Assembly (NCBI GenBank): GCA_964478075.1
Contig: CAYZGO010000022.1
Location: forward strand, 1 to 58,459
Reading direction: 5' to 3'
Length of the DNA stretch: 58,459 nucleotides
From: DAOUEX01 sp034430235
GTDB taxonomy: Bacteria > Chloroflexota > Anaerolineae > UBA2200
The notes under the pieces were generated by a model. That model had not been told where the DNA came from and ran no database searches. It was given only the letters and a program-made list of their open reading frames with translations. How positions within the stretch are numbered: the stretch's first letter is position 1; every line of letters starts with the position of its first letter. The position numbers and the translations under genes are program-made. Positions 47,875 through 56,477 of this stretch are shown here, one piece after another.

Positions 47875-49254
47875 CTAGTCAGGGCTGAGCAGTTTGTAGC
47901 CTCTACCGCGCACGGTGACCAGATACCTCGGCTCCTCTGGAACAGCTTCGACCTTGTGACGCAGGCGGCTAACCAGCTTCTCGATACGCGCGTCATCCAC
48001 CTCGTCTATGTAGCTCTCCCCCCACACCGACTCCACAATGTTGTACTTGTCGCATATCTTGTCAAGTTTGCCATACAGCAGCAGAAGCAGCTTGTATTCA
48101 AGGTCTGTGAGCACCGGGGCAAGTTTGCCATCTACCCACACGTCACCTGCCTCCACGTCAATGCGCACACCTCGAGGCCCGCCGCGGCGCACCAGACGCT
48201 GCCGAAGCGCAAAGCCAGCAAAGAGGCCAGCGAACACTTGTACGCCATCTGCAGTGCAAAGAACGATACCCTTTTCGGTCAACGAGTCCAAGTCAGACGC
48301 GACATCCTGGCCACTGAGCAAAGCAATCAACGTCTCCTGTTCCTTCACGCTCAGATCATTCCACAGCTTGGCAGACTCGAGACGAACGTTGGCGTCGCTG
48401 TCAAGCTCCTCCTGAACGTGCCCGTAGCCCCTAGCGGCTGGCCTCAAGAGAACTTCCTCCCTGGCCTTGGCGAGGACACGGCAAGCCGCTTGTAACAGGG
48501 TTGGGTGCCCACCACCGCATTCGAGCACGAAATCAACGTCTTCGGCTGCGAGTTCCACTTCTGCACCCACGGCCCATCTCTGGACCAGAGCGCGTGCGTC
48601 GGCCTCGGTGAGCGGAGGCAGATGGTAGGTGTGAGCCGCGAACAACTCGCAGAACTCACCCACTTGCCGCCCGCGGCGAATGCGGGGGAGCGGCTGGCCT
48701 GTCGCCGTCACGTAGCAAAGGCGAGGCCAACGTTTGTCCTTCAGTGCACGAAGACGAACAAAGATGCGAGGCTCGACTTCACCAAAGATCTCATCAAATT
48801 CGTCGAACAAGAGCACCAGCATTCCCGGCAAACGCTCACTGATGGCTTCCAGGCTGTCCTCGAAGGCCAGAGGGATCAGAAACTGGCTGCTGGGAGCAAT
48901 GATAGTCTCATAGGCTTGTTTGATGGTGGATACGAGCTTGTCATCCACTTGCTTCGCCTGAAGCACGTCCAGCACATTGCGCAGAATCACCTCGTAGAAA
49001 CCTTGCTCGCTCACCTGTAGTGCCAGGTTAAAGTCAACGTATACGAACATATACTCATCTGGCCTGGGACCGAGGTGTCCCTTGTGCACTTCAGGCAGCG
49101 ACAAGGAGCGCAGCAAGATGGATTTGCCAATATTGCTTACGCCCACGACAGAACAACAATCAGCCTCAGCCACACAGCCCAGAATGTAGGCGACGTCACC
49201 CTCTCTGTCAATCATTCCCTTGGCCAGTTCCCTGGAAGACTTGCTCCTTTTCAT
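47875..49254 (-). CDS. STAND-like ATPase fused to an OmpR-type winged helix
   Basis: A 459-residue one-piece regulator. The N-terminal ATPase has a P-loop of the form VGVSNIGKSILLRSL (GxxxxGKS) near residue 38 and Walker B LVLLFDEFDEIFG near 150, with TATGQPLPR as a sensor strand. A helical middle includes a winged-helix-like DLSVKEQETLIALLSG. The C-terminal 90 residues are a DNA-binding domain of the OmpR type (LAPVLTDLEYKLLLLLYGKLDKICDKYNIVESVWG, then PRYLVTVRGRGYKLL). No receiver domain is present, so ATP-dependent signal input replaces phosphorylation. The start at 49254 follows GGAGG by 5 bases. It heads the SPFH-PspA-SBP cluster and is the natural candidate for its regulator. Confidence 0.85.
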   Translation of the reverse strand: MKRSKSSRELAKGMIDREGDVAYILGCVAEADCCSVVGVSNIGKSILLRSLSLPEVHKGHLGPRPDEYMFVYVDFNLALQVSEQGFYEVILRNVLDVLQAKQVDDKLVSTIKQAYETIIAPSSQFLIPLAFEDSLEAISERLPGMLVLLFDEFDEIFGEVEPRIFVRLRALKDKRWPRLCYVTATGQPLPRIRRGRQVGEFCELFAAHTYHLPPLTEADARALVQRWAVGAEVELAAEDVDFVLECGGGHPTLLQAACRVLAKAREEVLLRPAARGYGHVQEELDSDANVRLESAKLWNDLSVKEQETLIALLSGQDVASDLDSLTEKGIVLCTADGVQVFAGLFAGFALRQRLVRRGGPRGVRIDVEAGDVWVDGKLAPVLTDLEYKLLLLLYGKLDKICDKYNIVESVWGESYIDEVDDARIEKLVSRLRHKVEAVPEEPRYLVTVRGRGYKLLSPD

Positions 49255-49299
49255 CTCATCCTCCATCTGTAAAGCATAGGTCTGCCTCAGCTCTCCTGG

Positions 49300-50457
49300 T
49301 CAGCATCCGGAGGCCAATGGCCGCGTCTCCCGGACTCGCCAGGCCACGGGCAGAGCGATCAACGCGGGAACGCCGGCGAGCAAAAGCAATGGCTCGATTC
49401 CCCCCAATGGCCCGTACAAAGCTAGAGCCAGGGCAGGAGCCGCAAAAAGCACCAGATCTATGGCGGCGTCGAAGGCCCCAAGTACAGTGGCACACCTGTC
49501 AGTAGGTGTGATGTCAGCCATCATCACCGAACTCATCAAGAAGGTCATACTGCTGCCTACCCCGAAGAGTGTGTAGAAAGCAGACAGGCCCAGCAAGCCA
49601 CGTGACAGTGCCAGGCCAAAACAAGCTACTATGATCAATGGCTGTGCTACGATAATGAAGACGCGCCGCCCCCAGCGGTTGGAGGACTGGCCGACGACGT
49701 ACGAACTGACTGTGTACGCGATTCCCTCACCCGCGAGCAGGATGCTGATCTGCCACGGTGCCAGGCCGAGCAGTTGTCCCTTTGTGGGCACGAAAGAAAA
49801 AAGGATGGGAAAGGCAAAATTGTTCGCGATACCAAACAGGGCAAAAGCATATACTCGTCTATCTGTGAAAAGGGACTTGAGCTGCCTCAACTGATTGGTA
49901 CTATGTCCGGTGCTGGTCACGGGTCTCGTGTCGCGAACGGCAAAGGCAAGAATCGCGCAGGCCAGCATGGACAATAGGCCGTCAGCAACAAACGGGATGC
50001 GCAGCCCCCACAGCGATAACCAGCCACCGATGGCGGGCGCCAGGATGAAAGAAAGGCCCTGGCTGGAGCGCAAGATGCCAAAGAAGGAGCCATGTCTGCC
50101 TTCTGCAATCTCGGCTGTCAGACCTAACAAAGCCGGCATGGCGATAGCATCCGCTGCTCCCCCCAGTACACGCAAGGCCAACAGCAACTGCCAGTGCCCT
50201 GCTATGGCGCAAAGGAGCGAAGTGATTCCGCCGAGGAAAGCTCCACTGGCCAGAACCCGGCGTCGCCCATAGCGGTCCGCCAGGACTCCGCCGAAGAATT
50301 GCAGCAACACGAGCGTAATGAGCGCTGCGGACAAAGTGGCAGCCACGCCGCGAGCATCCGCTCCCAATTGTGCCGCCAGCGCAGGTAGCACCGGAACCCC
50401 TACCTGTGTGCTCAAGAACAGAACGAAACTGGTGAGAGCGATTAAATAGATGGGCAT
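49300..50457 (-). CDS. MFS transporter
   Basis: A 385-residue major-facilitator protein with about 12 membrane helices. Motif A is seen between helices 2 and 3 (GGVLADRYGRRRVLASG) and, degenerate, between 8 and 9 (GQSSNRWGRRVFI). The SQGLSFILAPAIGGWL helix 5 segment is typical of drug/proton antiporters (DHA1 type). The substrate is unknown. Its ATG lies 3 bases after the stop of the TPR/zinc gene, so the two are co-transcribed; 45 bases separate it from the regulator gene downstream. Confidence 0.88.
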   Translation of the reverse strand: MPIYLIALTSFVLFLSTQVGVPVLPALAAQLGADARGVAATLSAALITLVLLQFFGGVLADRYGRRRVLASGAFLGGITSLLCAIAGHWQLLLALRVLGGAADAIAMPALLGLTAEIAEGRHGSFFGILRSSQGLSFILAPAIGGWLSLWGLRIPFVADGLLSMLACAILAFAVRDTRPVTSTGHSTNQLRQLKSLFTDRRVYAFALFGIANNFAFPILFSFVPTKGQLLGLAPWQISILLAGEGIAYTVSSYVVGQSSNRWGRRVFIIVAQPLIIVACFGLALSRGLLGLSAFYTLFGVGSSMTFLMSSVMMADITPTDRCATVLGAFDAAIDLVLFAAPALALALYGPLGGIEPLLLLAGVPALIALPVAWRVRETRPLASGC

Positions 50458-50460
50458 GCG

Positions 50461-51897
50461 CTAACTTCCTGGCGGCAACTGCCCTGCAATTCTGTGCCAG
50501 AGCGAGCTCAGGCTCTGGCGTGCTGCACTGGCTCGCTCCAGAAGGTTCCTGGGGATAGAGGCACGGGATTCGGCCTCGCCTTGGGTCATCTTCTCCAACG
50601 TGCCCCAACGATTACACTGGAAACAGCGTGCCTGTTCCTCTCTGGTGACATAGGCGCACGCCCGGCAACGGTAGATTGTCTCCTGGGCACGAGCCGCATC
50701 CAGCCCGGCTCGATAGCTCGCGCTTGCCCTGGCATCCTGTCCAACACGGGCGTACAAATTGCCCAACTCTTCCTGAGCGACTACCAACTGTGGGGCCAAC
50801 TGCACCGCTTCTTCTAACAGGGCTACACTCTCCTCCTCTTCTCCCACCTGGCGGAGCAGTCTGGCCCGGAGGAAACGGTGCCTTCCATCTTGGGAGTGAC
50901 GGACTGCACAATCACGCATCAGGTTGATCACAGGCCAGATGTCCGTGATTTCCCTTGCTACGGCCAGTAGCCTCTCAGCAAGCGCCTCCGAATAGTCTAT
51001 CCAGAGGCCACGGCACCACGTCTCCAGGGCTGTGCGCGGTTGCTGCTGGAGATAGTAGAGGTCCCCCAATGCTGTATAGAGTGGAACGCGGCGGGGATTG
51101 ATTTGCAGCGCCAACTCGTAGTCATCAATGGCCTCGGCATAGCGAGCCAGGCGGAAATTATCCTCACCGTGTCGCGAAAACAGTTCAACCAGCGTCTCCG
51201 CGTCTTCACCAGCTTTGATGATACGCAACTGCTCCAGCGCGTCACGCTCCATCCTGGCCTGCCGGTAAATAGCATATAAGTAGTAGTGCGTGTCTAAATC
51301 AGTGGGATCCAATTCCAGAGCCCGCTGAAATTGGAAAATAGCTGGGCCTGTCTCTCCAAGTCGAAAGTGCATCATGCCAAGACACACCGTCGCCGTCAGA
51401 TTGCTTGCATCCAGGCGCACAGCCTGTCTGTAATGCTCCCTGGCATTGCACAAAGCGCCTCGCTCTTCGCCAAGCCAGCCCAAACGCAAGTAGGCCTGGA
51501 CGTGCAGCGGCTTCAGCTCCAGCCGACTGTCCCAGAAGATTGCCTGTGAGAACTTGCGACGCGCAAGTCTATAGTCCCCACTGTCAAAGGCAGCTAACCC
51601 TTCCCGGAAGTTGGCCTCTGCATGCCGCGCGCGCAGAGTGAGGACATCAGAGATCATGCCGGCCAGCGCCGCGCTTACCCCTGTGCGCTCAAGCGGTTCC
51701 TCCAAAGTTGATACTTGAAAGGCCTGGCGTAACCTTGCGCCCACGGTCCTGGCGCCCCTGGAAAGCTGGCCAGGAGCACGCCAAAGCCCGATCACGAAGC
51801 GGCGCAGGGGCGTGAAGACAATTCCGGCAATGAAACCGAGGAAGAATGCCCCAAACAGAGTGAGGACATCCACTAACAGGCTCATGTTCTCCCGCAA
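50461..51897 (-). CDS. LapB-like TPR protein with C-terminal zinc site
   Basis: A 478-residue protein. One N-terminal membrane helix (VDVLTLFGAFFLGFIAGIVF), a basic linker, eight or so tetratricopeptide units (for example LDPTDLDTHYYLYAIYRQARMERDALEQL), then a rubredoxin-like knuckle YRCRACAYVTREEQARCFQCNRWGTLE with four Cys. This is the architecture of LapB/YciM, which in enterobacteria tethers FtsH to degrade LpxC and balances LPS synthesis. LPS genes are not seen here, so the partner may differ. The start is TTG 51897, 7 bases after GGAGG; an ATG 12 bases later (51885) is the alternative. Lies between recJ and the MFS gene. Confidence 0.85.
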   Translation of the reverse strand: MRENMSLLVDVLTLFGAFFLGFIAGIVFTPLRRFVIGLWRAPGQLSRGARTVGARLRQAFQVSTLEEPLERTGVSAALAGMISDVLTLRARHAEANFREGLAAFDSGDYRLARRKFSQAIFWDSRLELKPLHVQAYLRLGWLGEERGALCNAREHYRQAVRLDASNLTATVCLGMMHFRLGETGPAIFQFQRALELDPTDLDTHYYLYAIYRQARMERDALEQLRIIKAGEDAETLVELFSRHGEDNFRLARYAEAIDDYELALQINPRRVPLYTALGDLYYLQQQPRTALETWCRGLWIDYSEALAERLLAVAREITDIWPVINLMRDCAVRHSQDGRHRFLRARLLRQVGEEEESVALLEEAVQLAPQLVVAQEELGNLYARVGQDARASASYRAGLDAARAQETIYRCRACAYVTREEQARCFQCNRWGTLEKMTQGEAESRASIPRNLLERASAARQSLSSLWHRIAGQLPPGS

Positions 51898-51950
51898 GAC
51901 CGGACCTCCGCTTCACTCGTAATGGGTGCCTTCATCAGCAATATGGAAGC

Positions 51951-53669
51951 TCATACTTGCCCTTCGGAGGGCCGCAAGTCCTTCACCACCAACTCCATGC
52001 GTTTCTGATTATTCCAAACTCTGGCTTGCAGTGTGTAGACGATATCTATGTGCCTGGGGAGGCTCTCGGCTCGGACTTTTTGTCGAAAGGCAATCGCATC
52101 CCAGACTGCCACACCATCACTGAGAGTGAGCTTCAAACTCGTTCCCTCACTACCAACGGAGCGGCAATCGCGTACCTGGACATTGTAGCTGACGAACGTT
52201 GGACGCGGGTTGCCCATGCCGAAAGGCTGCAGCTTTTCAATAAAAGCCAAGGTTTCCCAGTTTGCCTGAGCTAGTGGCAAAGGCATATCGATTTTGAGCA
52301 GGGGCACTAGATCGTCTGCAGTCAGTTGACGAGCAGCAATGTCACGCATCCGCGAACGGAATTCGTCAATCTGGTCGTTGCTTATGGTGAAACCCGCGGC
52401 GGCAGTATGGCCGCCATACGTAACCAACAAGGCCTCACACTGATCCAGGGCCTTTGTGATGTGGAACCCTTTGATGCTGCGCGCCGAGCCCTTGCTCTGC
52501 TCCTCCTCCAAAGCTATCACCAGAGTGGGGCGGTAGAACTCTTCCGTGATGCGGCCGGCGACCAGGCCGGCGATGCCTGCCGTGTAGTCAGAACTGGCCA
52601 ACACATAGATCAGATCATCTCCCAACACGCCAACTTCCTCGCGGGCTTGCTCGACCATCTCACGCGTAAGCCGCCGCCGCTCCCGGTTTTGAGCGCCAAG
52701 CTGCTGCGCCAGCGCAGCAGCCTCTTCGGCGGAGGACGTGGCCAGCAAGTTGTAACTGGCCATGGCATCATCCAGACGTCCTGCAGCGTTGAGTCGGGGG
52801 CCGAGCACAAACCCGATTGTCGCGGCGCTCACCTGCCCCTTCTGAAGCTCCGCTTCTGCCAGCATGGCAGCTATTCCTGGCCGTCGGGCTTCGTTCAGTT
52901 GCTCAAGACCACGGCATACCAGAGCCCGATTCTCACCTGTCAGCGGTGCCAGATCAGCAACCGTGCCCAGGGCCACCAGATCCAACAGGTCTTCCTTCTG
53001 AGGCAAGACTCTGGCCTTGGAAACAGGCATTTGGCGCTCTGCACGCAGCAACCCCTGCGCCAGTTTGAAAGCCAGCCCCACGCCCGCGAGATGTTTGAAC
53101 GGATAGCGATCATCATCTCTTCTGGGGTCAATGACCGCCACCGCGGAAGGCAATTCGCTGGACACAGCGTGGTGGTCCGTGATGATCATGTCGAGGCCCA
53201 GCTCGCGCGCGAATGCAGCCTCATCAACGGAGCGCACGCCGCAGTCCACAGTCACGACTAGCTTGATGCCCTGGCGGGCCAGGTCCTCCAATGCGGCATT
53301 GTTCAGGCCATAGCCCTCATCCATGCGGTTTGGAATGTAGGGGATAACACGTACGCCCAAAGCCTGCAATGTTTGCACCAGCAGCGCCGTAGCTGTCACA
53401 CCATCCACGTCATAGTCGCCGTAGACGGCGATAGCCTCCTCGGCACGGATAGCCTGCCGCAGGCGAGTAACCGCGTCGTTCATGCCCCTCAACAGGAAAG
53501 GGTTGTCCAGGGCAAAAGTGCCGGCCAGGAACGCCCCTACTTCGTCGCTGGTGCGTATGTGGCGGTTATACAGAATCTGCACCACGAGCGGCGGCAGGTC
53601 CGGGAAGCCTGCCAGATGTTCAGCAGGAGCAGGCGGCATGATTTCCCAGCGCTTCTGAGGTGCAGTCAA
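51951..53669 (-). CDS. recJ: Single-stranded-DNA-specific 5'-3' exonuclease RecJ
   Basis: A 572-residue DHH-family exonuclease for recombination and mismatch repair. Motifs in order: VYGDYDVDGVTATALL (motif I), VTVDCGVRS, MIITDHHAV (DHH), VAVIDPRR, LGTVADLAPL, then the DHHA1 domain GGHTAAAGFTI, and a C-terminal OB fold (RPTFVSYNVQVRDCRSVGSEGTSLKLTLSDG). All catalytic Asp and His residues are visible. The start is TTG 53669, 8 bases after AAAGGA. First gene of a recJ-TPR-MFS operon. Confidence 0.96.
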   Translation of the reverse strand: MTAPQKRWEIMPPAPAEHLAGFPDLPPLVVQILYNRHIRTSDEVGAFLAGTFALDNPFLLRGMNDAVTRLRQAIRAEEAIAVYGDYDVDGVTATALLVQTLQALGVRVIPYIPNRMDEGYGLNNAALEDLARQGIKLVVTVDCGVRSVDEAAFARELGLDMIITDHHAVSSELPSAVAVIDPRRDDDRYPFKHLAGVGLAFKLAQGLLRAERQMPVSKARVLPQKEDLLDLVALGTVADLAPLTGENRALVCRGLEQLNEARRPGIAAMLAEAELQKGQVSAATIGFVLGPRLNAAGRLDDAMASYNLLATSSAEEAAALAQQLGAQNRERRRLTREMVEQAREEVGVLGDDLIYVLASSDYTAGIAGLVAGRITEEFYRPTLVIALEEEQSKGSARSIKGFHITKALDQCEALLVTYGGHTAAAGFTISNDQIDEFRSRMRDIAARQLTADDLVPLLKIDMPLPLAQANWETLAFIEKLQPFGMGNPRPTFVSYNVQVRDCRSVGSEGTSLKLTLSDGVAVWDAIAFRQKVRAESLPRHIDIVYTLQARVWNNQKRMELVVKDLRPSEGQV

Positions 53670-53701
53670 GTAGCAGGTCCTTTCTGAATAGAATCGAGAT
53701 G

Positions 53702-53730
53702 ATTATATGCTACTCAGCCACAAATTGCAA
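53702..53730 (-). promoter_or_regulatory. Promoter of the recJ operon
   Basis: On the minus strand TTGCAA (53725-53730) and TATAAT (53702-53707), 17-base spacer, 33 bases before the recJ TTG start. The remainder of 53670-53993 shows no gene. Confidence 0.7.
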
Positions 53731-53984
53731 AGAAGCCAGCCCGATAACCAGTCTAGTTGGGAGGGGAACCCGCGTCTGTCACCCAGGGGATACCTGGGAA
53801 GAGCACATTGGAAGGCAAAGCGCGTGCCTTCTCATGTACCCTCCGTTCTCCGAAAGCGAACCCTCTGAACCTCCCGCACGTTCATTGCCCGCAGTCCTGG
53901 CTCCAAGCGCGTTTTCTGTCACTAGTGGCTATTCTCGCATAATGCGCCAAAACCTGCGGGAAAGTCCCACGGGTTCTAGCCACA

Positions 53985-54004
53985 CCCCCGCATCTAGACG
54001 GGGG
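53985..54004. terminator. Hairpin spanning the end of the DUF4870 gene
   Basis: Stem CCCCCG/CGGGGG with an 8-base loop that contains the stop codon (53994-53996). No T run follows, so a terminator role is uncertain. Confidence 0.35.
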
Positions 54005-54536
54005 GCATCTCAAGCCACTTATTCTGGATCAGAAAGTCTGTGAGAAGCGGAATCTCAAAGTAGAGCCCTTGATATGCTTGGTATGCATAGTACAGGGCAG
54101 GTATTACGGGCAACAGGAAAAGCAACCACAGCACACATGCGAGGCAGCCGGCTGTGACAGCCGACAGACCGCAAAAGACAATCGCTGCCAGTACTTCGTA
54201 GACGACGGCGGCCACGAGAAAGCCCAGTGATTGAATGGCGTGGTATCTCTGGAACGGGCGCTCCTTGTTCTCCTCGGCCAGCAACATAATGGCGGGTATG
54301 ACTATGGGAATAACAGCCTGGCTGGCGTAGGCCAAAGCAGCCATCACACGGTCGTTATCAGTCACGTCCTTCGCAGGCCATGCCCTGGCAGGTTTGACCG
54401 GAGCTTCTGGCACCTCTTTGCTCTCTGTGACCGGCTCTTTCTCAGCTCGCGGTGTGCTTTTTGGAGCTGTCACCTCCTCAGGAGCACGCTCTGCTTCCGC
54501 TGCACTCTCTTCAGAGGTCATTTCTTCGGCACTCAT
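53994..54536 (-). CDS. DUF4870 (Tic20-like) membrane protein with acidic N-terminal region
   Basis: A 180-residue protein. Residues 1-55 are a disordered, Glu/Pro-rich segment (EESAAEAERAPEEVTAPKS, then PEAPVKPARAWP). Residues 60-170 carry about four membrane helices of the DUF4870 pattern: NDRVMAALAYASQAVIPIVIPAIMLL, RPFQRYHAIQSLGFLVAAVVYE, and a C-terminal YYAYQAYQGLYFEIP. The HAIQSL motif is the family hallmark. Function is unknown. GGAGG lies about 9 bases upstream of the ATG. Stands alone, divergent from fmt. Confidence 0.82.
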   Translation of the reverse strand: MSAEEMTSEESAAEAERAPEEVTAPKSTPRAEKEPVTESKEVPEAPVKPARAWPAKDVTDNDRVMAALAYASQAVIPIVIPAIMLLAEENKERPFQRYHAIQSLGFLVAAVVYEVLAAIVFCGLSAVTAGCLACVLWLLFLLPVIPALYYAYQAYQGLYFEIPLLTDFLIQNKWLEMPPV

Positions 54537-54728
54537 GTCTTACCACCTCCTCTACTGCTTCTTGTATAAAGCCATGCACTCTTAGTCCTTATGAAACGAG
54601 TGCTCCTACTCTGGCGATCGCGTCAGGCGGTCGCCCACAGGGCATGCAGAGCACGAACGATCAACGCAGCACTCCATAGTATTGATACGTAGAAAGGAGA
54701 CCTTGGTTTCGCCTGTGCGCCTGGAAGT

Positions 54729-54757
54729 TTGTTATTTGCAGCTCGCTGTGATAGAAT
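54729..54757 (+). promoter_or_regulatory. Predicted promoter of fmt
   Basis: TTGTTA (54729-54734) and TAGAAT (54752-54757), 17-base spacer, 64 bases before the fmt ATG. Confidence 0.6.
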
Positions 54758-54821
54758 TGTGCCCGTTGACACGCCGGGGGGTCTGCTCATAGGAATTCGA
54801 GGAGGTAAATCACCCTTTCGC

Positions 54822-55751
54822 ATGGATCGTGTCGTTTTCATGGGAACTCCACACTTTGGCCGGATGATCCTGGACGCCCTCAGCGGCCACTATGAGATTA
54901 CGGCGGTAATCACGCAGCCAGACCGCAGAGCTGGCCGAGGCCGGAGAATGATCATCTCTCGAGTAAAGGCTCTGGCGTTGGCACACAGCCTGCCCGTGCT
55001 CCAGCCGCAGACGCTGCGACAGACAGGAATTATCCAGCAGTTGCGGAACCTGACTCCGGCAGTGATTGTGGTGGCTGCGTTTGGGCAGATTCTGCCTGCC
55101 TCGATCCTGTCATTGCCGAAACACGGCTGCATCAACGTACATGCGTCCCTGCTACCGCGCCACCGTGGTGCAGCTCCTATCCCGGCAGCGATCCTGGCCG
55201 GAGATGAACAAACCGGTGTGACGATTATGCTCATGGATGAGGGATTGGACACTGGCCCGGTCCTGACTCAGGCGACGGTGGGTATCGCTCCTAAAGACAC
55301 TACAGCCTCGCTTACGGAGAAATTGGGGCATTTTGGCGGGCAACTTTTGTTGGATACTCTACCCCACTGGCTGGCGGGAGAAATCACGCCGAGGAAACAG
55401 GATGACAGTCAGGCTACGTATGCGGGGCTGCTGCGCCGAGAGGATGGGCGCATCAATTGGAGGGAGCCTGCCACACTGATTGCGCGGCGCTGCCGTGCCT
55501 TTCATCCTTGGCCGGGAGCCTTTACATTGTGGGGTGAAAAGGAGCTCAAGGTGCTGCGCGCACGCCCCCTGTCAGCGAGAGTCTCAGACAAGATCCCTGG
55601 CAAGGTAGTGCAATTCGATTCCGACGTGGCGGTTGCCACGGGCAGTGGGCTGCTAGTCCTGGAAAAAGTCCAACTGGCTGGCAAGCGCCCGCTACCCGCC
55701 GAGGAATTCGTCCGTGGCCGGCGGGACTTTGTGGGATCACTTCTGCACTAG
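54822..55751 (+). CDS. fmt: Methionyl-tRNA formyltransferase
   Basis: A 309-residue enzyme that formylates Met-tRNAi with 10-formyltetrahydrofolate to allow bacterial initiation. Seen: MDRVVFMGTPHFGRMIL at the start, AFGQILPASIL, INVHASLLPRHRGAAPI (catalytic Asn and His), and MDEGLDTGPVL; the C-terminal domain has NWREPATLIARRCRAFHPWPGAF. The ATG 54822 is the only sensible start, although GGAGGT lies 15 bases upstream, an unusually long spacing. No def gene is adjacent. Confidence 0.96.
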   Translation: MDRVVFMGTPHFGRMILDALSGHYEITAVITQPDRRAGRGRRMIISRVKALALAHSLPVLQPQTLRQTGIIQQLRNLTPAVIVVAAFGQILPASILSLPKHGCINVHASLLPRHRGAAPIPAAILAGDEQTGVTIMLMDEGLDTGPVLTQATVGIAPKDTTASLTEKLGHFGGQLLLDTLPHWLAGEITPRKQDDSQATYAGLLRREDGRINWREPATLIARRCRAFHPWPGAFTLWGEKELKVLRARPLSARVSDKIPGKVVQFDSDVAVATGSGLLVLEKVQLAGKRPLPAEEFVRGRRDFVGSLLH

Positions 55752-55796
55752 AGCGGGCACATCGCTGAAAATCGGTAGTTGATGCCAGTATAGTTG

Positions 55797-55843
55797 TCAA
55801 TGTGAGTGTCGGCTTGGGCACAAACGCAGGTGTGGTCAGCAAG
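55797..55843. repeat. Short dispersed repeat (copy at 57826)
   Basis: The phrase GAGTGTCGGCTTGGGCACAA-ACGCAGGTGT here matches GAGTGTCAGCGTGGGCACAA-ACGCAGGCGT at 57832-57861 with about four differences. Same orientation, 2 kb apart, on either side of the receiver/CpaE genes. Confidence 0.6.
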
Positions 55844-55909
55844 GCCACCGAAGGGAGCAGAGCGCACGTTCAGTGTGAGGCGAGGTTGCTGTCGCTATGT
55901 TTTTGGGGG

Positions 55910-56398
55910 TCACTCGCCCATCCCCTCTAGTACCTTATGTAGTGCCTCGCCTAGTTCTTCGATTTCATACGGTTTGGTAACAACACCGTGAAAACCGTAT
56001 TCGCTGAAGTTGGGTATTATGGGATCATCAGAGTAGCCGCTGGAGACAACGGCCTTGATTTCGGGATCAATCTCGCGAAGTATCTGAAACGCCTCCTCGC
56101 CTCCCATCCCGCCTCGAACGGTCAAATCGAGCACAACTGCGTCAAAAGGTCGTGCCGATTCTCTCGCTTTCCCATACAGTTGAATCGCTGCGGCACCATC
56201 TCTGGCCAACTCGACCTCATAACCAAGATGCTGGAGTAGCTCACCGGCAGCCTGGCGGATAATGCTGTCATCATCCATCAGGAGGATTCGCCCTCCCCCG
56301 CTGAGCGCTTGTAGGTCGGGTTCTTTGCCCTTGGTCTCCAGCCTTTTCCCGGAAGCAGGTAAGAGGATTTGGAGCGAACCGTCCACCAGGAGAAGCAC
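55910..56398 (-). pseudogene. Receiver domain, probable C-terminal remnant of a hybrid histidine kinase
   Basis: A 162-residue frame. Residues 36-160 are a complete receiver (ILLMDDDSIIRQAAGELL, VVLDLTVRGGMGG, VVSSGYSDDP, VVTKPYEI). But residues 5-18 (VDGSLQILLPASGKRL) are the last strand of a histidine-kinase ATPase domain, which should be preceded by about 200 more residues. Directly upstream is a stop codon and no kinase. The start (GTG 56398) has no good ribosome site. I read it as the tail of a hybrid kinase left by deletion; a freestanding receiver still made from an internal start is possible. Confidence 0.65.
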
Positions 56399-56477
56399 TC
56401 AGCGAGCAGCACGTTGACGGCGGGCATCTCCTAGCAACGTATTTCCTCTCCCAAGCCGCGGAGTTCCATACAGTGGT

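Noticed and set aside
47434..48495. 353-codon plus-strand frame across the SPFH-regulator gap
   Set aside because: It runs antisense through two clear genes and has no ribosome site or family pattern.
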